DNA of 64,000 nt from Undaria pinnatifida (lineage: Eukaryota; Sar; Phaeophyceae; Laminariales; Alariaceae). Both the position numbers and the translations under genes were made by a program. Position 1 is the first letter of the stretch. Each line of letters starts with the position of its first letter. The notes beneath the pieces were generated by a model. It made no database searches and was not told where the DNA came from. It worked only from the letters and a program-made list of their open reading frames with translations. Below, one piece after another: positions 12,003 through 20,560 of this stretch. The DNA is taken from contig JABAKD010000025.1 of assembly GCA_012845835.1 (NCBI GenBank), positions 1,453,001 to 1,517,000 on the forward strand, in the 5' to 3' direction.

Positions 12003-15000
12003 ATGAACGTTGAGGGAGAGCAGAATGCCTCTTGTGCCCCCGCTTCTCCGACAACTGCTTCGACCGCAGCAGTACAGCAGGCGCCACAGATCACGTCGTT
12101 CTTTCAACTCGAGCGCACTTCTACACAAGCGACTCCTGCCACGAGTCCGCCTGCTGCTGCTGCTGATCTACCAGCAGCAGCAGCAGCAGCAGCAGGCACC
12201 AACATGACAGCACCCGCATCGCCTCACCAGCAGCCAGTTGCTGACTCGCTCTCAGCAGCACGTACGAGTACCGCAGCAGACGAGTCAACACGCACCACCA
12301 GCCAAACCTCTCAGCCGGTGGTGGTGGACGTGGTGGACCAGGGGCCCAACACTTCCGTCGGCACGGAAGAACGATCCAAGTGAAAAAATGTGTTTGCTTC
12401 GTGGATTTGGCGTACCGTAGTATCGGTCCGCGTCTGGTGTCGAAACGTGCAGTCACCCGAATTGTGGGTTGGCTGTTTGCGCCACCCGCACTCCAGGGTT
12501 CGATTTTTTGTTCACGTTTTTTTCAGCCACACGTTCGCGATAGACGTTTTTTATTGCTGTGTGTGTAAATGGCTTTTTTTTTTCGCCACTCTTTTCGGTC
12601 GACATTTTGAAAAACACAAGGGAAATCTAAGAAAGAACCCCACTTTAATCTGCTGCTTGTGTACCTCTAGCTTTTCGGGCCACACGTTGCCGGTTACCGT
12701 AGTAGGGTAATTTTACGATTGAAATCGTGTGTATGATTTCTGTTGCAGAAATGCAGCAGCTTTGTTTCCAGCTGGCATACGTACCGTACGTGAGGAATGT
12801 TCCAATGTTCGATGGGACGCCTGCTTTGGACATGTTTTTTATGTTTTACCATGTACGATACCCCCACATTTACCAATACTACCTATATGTACATGTTTGA
12901 ACTGTCCTGTGTGTTCGTCGAAATTTTGTCGCTGATTTTTTGCGGCTGACTATGATTATGATGCAGCCGTGGCCTGTTTTGCACATGTGTTGTTCACCCC
13001 AATGGTACTTTCAACCGCATACGGCAATCGGAAAATTCGAAACGGTGCCCTTGACAATTCGAAATTTTCCAGCACATTTTTATGCGAAAGCATGATTTGG
13101 TTTTTGCCCACACGACACATGTCTTTGTACGTTCCAACATTGACCGCTTCGTGCCATCCCGGACATGATTGTCTCCGTTTGTCTCTTGTTTAGGGCTGGC
13201 GGCAAGCCAGGAGCGCCGCCATCTGAAGCAGCACCGTCACCAGCTCCAGCACCAGCACCGGCTCCAGCACCGACACCAGCGGCACCAGCTCCAGCATCGG
13301 CTCCAGCGCCGGCTTCAGCACCGGCTCCAGCGGCACCAGCTCCAGCATCGGCTCCAGCACCAGCTCCAACAACGGCACCCACACCAGCACCAGCACCAGC
13401 GCCAGGAGCACCGGTGGCCAACGATCGTCCGTCCGGGGACATGATGTTTCCCGGAGAGACAGAGTGGGAAGATGGGCTCGGCGGCGTTGTCTTCGGTACG
13501 CTGGCGCAGAACATGGGCAAGAGGAAGAAAGGGCAGCTGGAGTTGGAGCCGCCGGACTTCCCGATTCCCGACCTCGGTGGTGGAAGCCAAAGGAAGCGCT
13601 ACCCTCTGGGCTTCAAGGTGAATGCTGTGAGGTACTCGAAGAAACGCGTCAAGGGGGCGCAGGGGCCGGACGGCACTGTCGGAATATGTTACGCCAGCAG
13701 AGTCCTGGGGATTCCCGACAAGGCTACGTTGGCGGCGTGGGTCAAGGACATCGCCAAGTACGAAGCCGCGCTTGCGCAAGAGAACAACCCCAAGGGACGG
13801 AAGGGCAAGGAGAAGGCCAAGAGCCTCATGTCGCTGAACACCGGACGAGTGAAGACGCACGTGGACGCCGAGCGTGAGATCGTGGCCTGGATGAATGACC
13901 TGGGTTCTGAGGGCATCTCTGCCCGTGTTTCGACGAGGATGATCAAGAGCAAGGCCAACGAGCTCAACCCGACCTTCTTCGGGGTGAGGCCGCCGGCATC
14001 CGACCTCGAGGGCAACGTCAGGTACAAGAAGAGGCAGACGGCGTGGTGCAGAAGGTTTCTCCGGGCGTACCGCTTTTCTGTGCGAGCCGTCACCCGTCAA
14101 GGCCAGAAGCTCCCTTTCGGCTGGCCCGTGGTGGCCATGCAGGCCATCAAGGAGTGGAGGAGGCTGAAGTACGACGTGCCTTCCGCGCAAGAACTTGCGG
14201 ACGGAGTTGAATGCCTGGAGGTTGCGGCAGGGGTGGGAGGCAGCGCGAGCGGCGGCGGGGGCGGGAGTGGCGCTGGAGTGCCTTCGGGGCCGAAGCTCAA
14301 GTTCCCCTTGAAGAAGATCGGCAACATGGACGAAACTCCTACGTGGTTCGAGAGCCCGGGGAAGGACACTGTGCACGTGAGTATAAATTTTGTCCTCGTT
14401 TCGCTCCTACTGGGTAAGATGTAGCAGTTCCTGTTTTTGTCATGCATCAACGATTTCTCGGGCCACCTCTCTTTTCGTGATGGGGGTATCTACCTACATG
14501 TAGTTTTCGTGTTTTGCTTCGAGTTCCTGGCCTCCGCTGATTTTGGTGATGTTTTCTTACGACCACTGCTGTCACTTTCTGAATCTTGACAAAACAATCG
14601 TTTCTACAAACCCCACGTTGCCGTCGATTTTCCCTGCTCTACGGAACCCCTCAGAACACCGGCGAGTCGGAGGTTGCTGTCAAAACCGGTGGCAAGGAGA
14701 GGATGCGCATCACTTCGGTCCTGACGGTGTTCGCCGACGGCAGCAAGCTGCCGCCCCTCCTCATCTTCAAGGGCCAACCCACGCCGAAGGGGAAGTCCCC
14801 TGCCGCCAACAGCATCGAGCGCGAGTTCAAGAACTACAAGGACAAGAAGGGCTGTCCGTACCCCCGAGGTGTTGCCTACGCCGTGGACCCGAAGGGATGG
14901 CACTCCCAGCGGGTGTTCGACGACGTGTGGGTGCCGCAGGTGTGGAACCAGCGCCCGGGGCGGCAGGGCCGCCTGGGCGGCTACCGTCAGCCTGACACCC

Positions 15001-15383
15001 TGCTGGCGTGGGACGACTACACCGTCCACAAGACGGACGCGTCCAACAAGGCGACGGCAGAGTCCAACACGACGCTGTTTCACATCCCGGGAGGCCTGAC
15101 TCCCAAGCTCCAGCCGTGCGATGGCCTCGTCAACAAGCTGTTCAAGGGAAACCTATCCAAGTTGTACGACGACCACATGGCTTCCAAGGACGCCAAGCGC
15201 GACGAACGCGGCTACCCGGAGGCCCCTTCGCGGGGTTTGGTGGCACAGTGGGTGAAGAAGGCATGGGATGCCTTGACCGCGGATGAGATCCGCTCGAGCT
15301 GGAGGAAGGCTGGCCTGCTGCTTCCCTTCGACGGGTCGGAGGACGAGGCCTGGGCCAACAAGGAGCTTGGCTCCAACGCCTAG
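12003..15383 (+). CDS. Pogo-type DDE transposase, 3 exons, stop-truncated C-terminus
   Basis: Exons 12003-12379, 13194-14376 and 14655-15383 join in phase with GT/AG introns of 814 and 278 nt, giving 762 residues. The N-terminal exon is Ala/Ser/Thr/Gln-rich and includes QITSFF (residues 29-34). Exon 2 opens with an Ala-Pro tract, then a psq-like helix-turn-helix (RYPLGFKVNAV to LAAWVKDI) and a CENP-B-like second DNA-binding region (DAEREIVAWM to RRFLRAYRFSVRAVT). The DDE_1 catalytic core has D in NMDETPTW just before intron 2, D in LLAWDDYTVH and a third D in PKLQPCDGLVNKLFKG. It should bind the element ends and cut and paste at TA. The start at 12003 is chosen because upstream in-frame codons run through subterminal repeats. 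An in-frame TAG at 15381 is followed by 50 further open codons. Confidence 0.85.
13204..13425 (+). repeat. Ala-Pro coding tract within the transposase
   Basis: Repeats of GCACCAGCTCCAGC type encode a low-complexity (AP/ASAP)n linker of about 70 residues between the N-terminal exon and the DNA-binding region. It looks like a disordered spacer; repeat slippage could vary its length. Confidence 0.8.
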
Positions 15384-15536
15384 GGAGAGCCCCTCGACGC
15401 GCCATCGGCCGGTGCGGACAAGGTGAAGTCGTCGTCGGGAACCGGCAACTTGCTGGAGGTGCTGGACATCGACGACGACGACGACACGGGCGTGCTGGTG
15501 GTGGACATCAGCGATGACGAGGGCAAGGGGCTGTAG
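15384..15536 (+). pseudogene. Post-stop acidic C-terminal extension of the transposase
   Basis: Directly after the TAG at 15381 the same frame stays open for 50 codons to TAG at 15534. It encodes an acidic tail with a run of five Asp, then TGVLVVDISDDEG. Acidic tails are usual at the C-terminus of pogo/Tigger transposases, so this was probably the original end and the TAG is a recent nonsense change or a readthrough site. The hydrophobic-acidic core VLVVDISDDE resembles a SUMO-interacting motif, but that is inference. Confidence 0.65.
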
Positions 15537-15917
15537 GCATCTATAGCGATGCTGGTGTTGACAAAAATGATTGGTGTTGTCTTTCTCATGTTCCTCGCGT
15601 TTCTCTTCCGTCTGTTGTTTTCTTAGCCGCGTAGAGTGCAACATTGTTGTATTTCGTGGTTTTCGACTTTTGGTCGTGGTTGTTGCAGCAGCCTGGTTCG
15701 TTTTTGAAGAGGACAGATGGCGCACTCTGTGGCGCCGTCTCGCGTCATATCGGGCGAGGTATCTTCGATTTAGTTTCCACTTTTTGATGCTCCATCAAGC
15801 CAAGAGAGCTGTTTTTTTTCGAGCTTTCTCGGCTTTGAGGGGGGTCAGTCATCGTCGGAGTAATGTGCTCAGGAGTTTTGTCCCCGCAATACGGTAACCG
15901 TTGTTGTGTGCGGACGT

Positions 15918-16315
15918 TCGGACAAGTATCACCCCCCGGCAATATCACACCGCTTCAAGTGTGCGGCAGCAGCGGCTCAACTCTACAAGGAAGGAGTGCT
16001 TCGGTATCCCCCCCCAAGCACGACCTGTGGGTGTTCGGAGGTTATCACACCCCCTGGTTTATCACACCCCCAAACACAACCTGTGGGTGTTCGGACGTGC
16101 TACCACACCCCCTGGTTTATCACACCCCCACATTTATCACACCCCCAAACGTACCCTGTGGGTGGTCGGACGTGCTATCACACCCCCTGCTTTATCACAC
16201 CCCCTGGGGGCCGCCACGACCAGCACTATATCACCGGGGCTACACAAGATACCACACCCCCCCCACAATACCACACCCGGTGATAATATTTTCAAGCGCT
16301 CAAATGTATCACCGG
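15918..16315 (+). repeat. Right subterminal repeats of the pogo element
   Basis: The units combine ACCTGTGGGTGTTCGGA-like blocks (near 16022, 16078 and 16152) with TATCACACCCC blocks at irregular spacing of 55-75 bp. An internal copy of the end motif (GGGGCTACACAAGATACCAC) lies near 16233 in the same orientation as the left end. Confidence 0.65.
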
Positions 16316-16342
16316 GGGTGTGTTATCTTGTGTAGTTTACGG
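16316..16342 (-). repeat. Right terminal inverted repeat of the pogo element
   Basis: Inverted partner of 11727-11754, ending directly before the TA at 16343. Confidence 0.88.
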
Positions 16343-16589
16343 TAGTCTAGTCCCACTTCCAAGAATGCAGGGCGCCATTTAGCTATCAATACAGGTGGTT
16401 ACCATGAAATTCTCAACTGGATCCCACAGCAGTGGTTTCGTTGTCTATCGGTATCGTAAATCTTGCACGCCGATGACACATGCAATAGCCCCCTGCAAAC
16501 GAATCGCGTTCCAGCTCAAACCCTAGCAAAACGCTTTCGAGCTTTCGCACAACGTAATGCGTATATACGCGTGTGAGGTTCCGCAACCT

Positions 16590-16872
16590 CCCGGCTTTGT
16601 TGAGATCGCCCAAGAGGTGCGTTCCACGGCGCCGTCAGATTTTGTCCCCTCGAAACAGGTTATTTCAATAGTTTTCGTTACAGTTTCCCCATGTGCAGGT
16701 TGGTTGAAGGATGGACGTCTTTGTATAAACCTCCTGACCCCGGTATTAGCTGGCACTTTGGGGATTCGCCGACCTGTAACCTCCATCCGGACATACACAT
16801 GCCGTGACACGCGTGATGGGAGTATCACACACAGCTTACAACGATGACCACCTTCGACCGAATCCTATAACA
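16590..16872 (+). repeat. Dispersed repeat family D, copy c
   Basis: Recognisable from GCCGTCAGATTTTGTCCCCTC, GGGGATTCGCCGACCTGTAA, CCATCCGGACATACACATGC and GGGAGTATCACACACAGCTT in the same order as the other copies. Confidence 0.55.
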
Positions 16873-17035
16873 CGGCTATAATAATAGCTGTATGTACCAT
16901 AGTCTATACGTAGAGCAGAAGTAGACAACTGTCTTAGTATATTTCTGGACAAAAAAGGGCATCCATCACTTTCCTTACTTTGACGTATCATATTATCATG
17001 TTGTCGTCACCGGCAAATCATCGAGCACAACCAAA

Positions 17036-17106
17036 CATTGCAATTGGAACATTGTGTACTAGAACACATCAACAATTGGAACATTGTTGTGTAGAACACA
17101 TCAACC
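17036..17106 (+). repeat. Two-copy tandem repeat of about 33 bp
   Basis: The block CAATTGGAACATTGT followed by a tagAACACATCAAC block occurs twice in tandem, followed by unique sequence. There is no coding implication. Confidence 0.55.
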
Positions 17107-17312
17107 ATTCAAGAGAAATGTTGTTCGTTTACGTTAGCGGTTGTTTGTGCGTTTTAGCGTACAGACGATGATCGCTGTGTGGGCGAGTGGGGGGCGAGTT
17201 GATAATGGACCTTATTGTCCACGAAGATCTGCAACGGTCTACAGGCAACGACAAAGGTCTCCGCTCGGATTTGGTAGCGGGGGTATCTCTGGCCTAGTCC
17301 GGCTGGTGATTC

Positions 17313-17795
17313 CTACCCTCGGTGAAGGCCGCGCAAGGCGGTGATGGTGCGTTTACCTAGACCTCGACGCCGAGAAGTATATTCCTCGAAGATTCGAACG
17401 TGGTCATCGCCGAAGCACAGAGAGCTATGATGGGTGCAGCCTGAGGAGGTGTGGAGAAACCGACCGCATCGTGGGCAGGCAAAAATGCAGGAAGGTCCAA
17501 GCGGACTGCTGTTTTTGGATGGGACGGACGTAGTACGGTGTACCCACACGGTATCCAAGGAACCTACCGAGATAAGAGTCAAAGAACCACGGGAGTTTCT
17601 GAGTGTGTTCTTCCCATTAAAGTGGTATTTCCATATCCAGGATCTCAACTGTGGAAGAAAACCCCACGTGCACAGGATACACGTGATAAGATGTGTCCAG
17701 GATCCGCTGCTCAACCATAGACAGCTCGCAAACCCCACGTACACGTATAGACTATAATACTTTAAGTGTGAAAGGCGGAGAAATCGGTGGGGCAA
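17313..17795 (-). CDS. Unassigned ORF with a C2HC zinc-finger-like motif
   Basis: A 160-codon minus-strand frame contains CPRCGRFLHTSSGCTHH followed by SSLC, giving spacing C-x2-C-x12-H-x3-C near plus-strand 17425-17480. The rest shows no recognised domain, and an overlapping plus-strand frame of 107 codons exists, so coding status is uncertain. Isolated fingers of this kind occur at the N-terminus of retroelement and transposase proteins, so it could be transposon debris. No start context or splice signals are convincing. Confidence 0.25.
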   Translation of the reverse strand: MPHRFLRLSHLKYYSLYVYVGFASCLWLSSGSWTHLITCILCTWGFLPQLRSWIWKYHFNGKNTLRNSRGSLTLISVGSLDTVWVHRTTSVPSKNSSPLGPSCIFACPRCGRFLHTSSGCTHHSSLCFGDDHVRIFEEYTSRRRGLGKRTITALRGLHRG

Positions 17796-18034
17796 AGGGA
17801 CATTTTTTTTTATTTTATTTTTCTTTACCCTCCGGCGGATGGGGAAAAATAAAGCTTTAGCTCACCACACAATTCCACGTATTTTCATACGCGTCGTGTG
17901 TCGATTTAACTCAGTTGCTTTCGCAGCCCGACGCTAGCTGGCACACCCTTCGGGTCCCATCGTAGGTATAGCGTCAGCTACAGGGACCAGGGGGAATTGA
18001 CAGTCCCGCTACACGCGCACGACCCTATAGATGG

Positions 18035-18825
18035 GATACACGTGATAAACTGATACATTTTCTTCCACAGCTGTCAAATGTGTCCCCCTCTAAACGTGTT
18101 TTATAGTTTTTGCGCACAACAACCTGATTAACATCACCCTGTTGCTCCTGGTACAAGCTGCACTGTAGTTCAGTTGAGTCGCCAACTTATATTTTCCTCT
18201 CCTTGTCTTGTGTTTTATTTTCTTGCTTTTTTTGTCTTTTTCGTTTCTCTCCTTTCCATCTTCGTTTTTGTTTGTTTCGCTTTCTTTTCTTCTTTACTCT
18301 CCTTTCCTTTCCTTTATCTTATTTTCTTTTTTTTATTTCTCTTCTCCAATTGACTTGACTTGCGTCTGTCGTGCGTATGCGTAGTGATAGATACTAATAA
18401 TACGTGTAATATATACGGCGTACATGGTAATCTTTCTTGGGTGGCAAGCGGTATAGTCGGTTTCTCCAGGCGTGAATAATGAGACTTATCGTACCGGTAC
18501 GGACCTGGCACATCGTAGACTGACTGCCGGTTTCACTTTTATATATTTCTGGTGGAGGCATGAATTGCGTCAGCTGTGATATATGCGTGTACCACCTCGG
18601 GTTGCTTGTGTTTTTCTCCAAGTTATTCCTTATCTCCAGAGTGACTGGAGCCTGTCCTGTGACCACGGACTTGATTATGCGAGTTAATGTGACAACAACA
18701 ACAACAACAATCCTTAATGAGGACACACACCCAGTAATACGGGCGATCCGAGAGTATCACACACAAGTTGCAAACATGAGTTTAGACGAAATCTTATTCT
18801 CGATCTCACAGCTGGAGCGAGTGTA
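18035..18825 (+). repeat. Dispersed repeat family D, copy d, split by a later insertion
   Basis: The left part 18035-18192 (GGGATACACGTGATAAACTG to GAGTCGCCAACTTATAT) and the right part 18711-18825 (TCCTTAATGAGGACACACAC to CTCACAGCTGGAGCGAGTG) are contiguous in copy b at 11.3-11.7 kb. The 518 bp between them is a separate insertion. Confidence 0.7.
18193..18710 (+). mobile_element. SINE/LINE-like insertion with (AAC)n tail
   Basis: The insert interrupts family D copy d. It begins with a T-rich stretch (18190-18350) and ends with GACAACAACAACAACAACAA at 18691-18710. Its last 110 bp or so, including CTCCAGAGTGACTGGAGCCT and CTGTGACCACGGACTTGATT, recur inverted at 29.6-29.73 kb with the complementary (TTG)n. 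A simple-repeat tail on one end is typical of retroposons. No target duplication is clear. Confidence 0.55.
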
Positions 18826-19224
18826 TTAATATTTGTGGAATATAGACTAGGCGAGGGATGTGACACTGACAAAATAATGTTAGGTTGTTTGCCACGATGT
18901 GAGGAGGGTTTACCTGTCTTGGGAGCGATAACGATTTGCCACGCTAATCATATTGTTATAAGGCTTAGTTTGGGTAAGCTATTGGTTAACCAGTTGCAAG
19001 TGGTCAAACAGACTAATACCCCACTAATTAATTTAACAAGTGGCGTCGTCGAGCTTGATGTGCTATTGTGGCAGCGTTCTTCCGGTTTCTCCGATTTTTT
19101 TTTCGTAGCGATTTTGCTTTTGCTTTCCATCGAGCCCACAACCCCTGTTCCTTCTCGGGTGGCTTCTCAATGGAGGGAGCGCCCTTCCTCCTACAACGGC
19201 GACCACAACAGCAGTGAGATGGCA

Positions 19225-19440
19225 GGGGCCCCTCCTGTTGGTCGCCGCGCACGTACCACACGGACGACACCTTCCAAGTACGTGCGGACGACTCTGCTCT
19301 GCGGAGCACACTTCTCGTCTCGAATTTTGGTCCCTCCTGTTGGTTGCTGGGCACGCACCACACAGAGGACACTTTCCGAGTACGGGCGGACGACACTGCT
19401 CTTCGGAGCACACCCCTCGTCCCGGCCTCTGGCCGCATCA
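19225..19440 (+). repeat. 102-bp direct duplication within an open frame
   Basis: Two adjacent copies start at about 19229 and 19331 (CCCTCCTGTTGGT, then CACACGGACGACAC/CACACAGAGGACAC, then CGGAGCACAC). The length, 34 codons, keeps a 278-codon plus-strand frame (18835-19671) open, but a 136-codon minus-strand frame is also open. The protein is Arg/Pro/Thr-rich with no recognised domain, so I do not call a gene. Confidence 0.5.
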
Positions 19441-19671
19441 GTTCACCGCCAGCTGGTCATAGACCACTCAGCAGTGGAACTGCCCGAGCCCCACCCATCA
19501 GACTTGTTTGCTCCGCGCTCTGCCAGCATGTTGCACAGCACATATCCGCGAGTTGCCAGCACAAGCCCCAAGATCGGCCGTCGACTCGTACTTTTTTTTC
19601 GCGCTTTGGGGCTCGGAGGCATATGCACGACATGCCACGGACAAGCATACTGGAATCAACCCTTCGAATGA

Positions 19672-20560
19672 CATTCGAAGGGGACTTCGCTCGCTGAGAG
19701 AGCCCATCGCCCAGCACATCCTTGCTGTCAGTGCCAGACCGTCCTTCGCGGGACCCCCTTGGACTACGGGCACCGTGCTCTAGGAGCTCATGTCGGGGCT
19801 CCTTCCTTGTGATCTACCTGGGAAGAAACAGGCGGTGCTCGTGGAATGGGCTTTTTTTTTCGTTTGGCGAATTTTCCAGTACACGCGTTATCGTATGGGT
19901 TTCAGTACATACGTCGATCATTCTTGTGCGTCGAACAAGCAGCCCTTGTGCCCCCTTTCTGCCGAAATTAGTACAAGCTACGAATTTGGCACCTCGGACC
20001 CCTCTCCGATCTTTCTCGATCAACAGCGTTCCACTACTGCTGTCCGTCGCGTAGCTTCAACCACCATCATTTTTGCAGAGGTGCCAACTACAGTGCAGCA
20101 CAATGGGCTCGCTGTCAATGCCTGCCATATACCGCCGGATTCTCTACTGTAGAAGTCACTGTACAGCAGCCAAGCCGCCTACTTTGCTCCTGCTCATACA
20201 CCACATAGCTCGACCCTTCACTGCCCCAGCGTCCACAGTTACAGCACCGCAGCTCTGACACCCCCCACTGCTGTGCGAGTGCTCCTTGCAAGTTCGATTC
20301 GAGAGGTTTTTTTTCCGTCCTGGCCCCTCCGTGACTAGAACTTGAACCTAGTGAACGCTGAAACTCTGTGCTGGCTTTTTTGGGCAAGGCTGTTGGTATG
20401 TGCGATGCCCTATATTCTCCCATTCATGGGTACGCGGGGACTATGATACCACTTTCTGTGTATGCACAGCTGTGACCGTGCGGCACTCCGCACTGCTGTC
20501 AACGTAACTGCTGTCCCTTTATCGGTGGGAGTGGGTACGGATTCTTTTTTCAGCTGTCCG
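19672..20560. other. Region without a recognised gene
   Basis: Short open frames on both strands lack motifs. Several pyrimidine runs (T9-T10 at 19850 and 20310) could be splice tracts or retroposon tails. No element ends were identified. Confidence 0.4.

Larger units (their letters stand above)
11727..16342 (+). mobile_element. Complete pogo-type (Tc1/mariner superfamily) DNA transposon
   Basis: The element is bounded by imperfect 27-28 bp terminal inverted repeats (core AACTACACAAGATAACACAC) and flanked on both sides by TA at 11725-11726 and 16343-16344, the target duplication expected for this superfamily. It carries a single three-exon transposase gene read left to right, with repeat-rich subterminal regions of about 270 bp (left) and 400 bp (right). 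The CENP-B-like DNA-binding and DDE_1 domains place it with pogo/Tigger elements. Intact ends and a nearly intact gene suggest recent activity. Confidence 0.9.

Noticed and set aside
13315..14376. 353-codon minus-strand frame opposite the transposase
   Set aside because: It is a GC-rich shadow of exon 2; the plus strand carries the recognisable domains.
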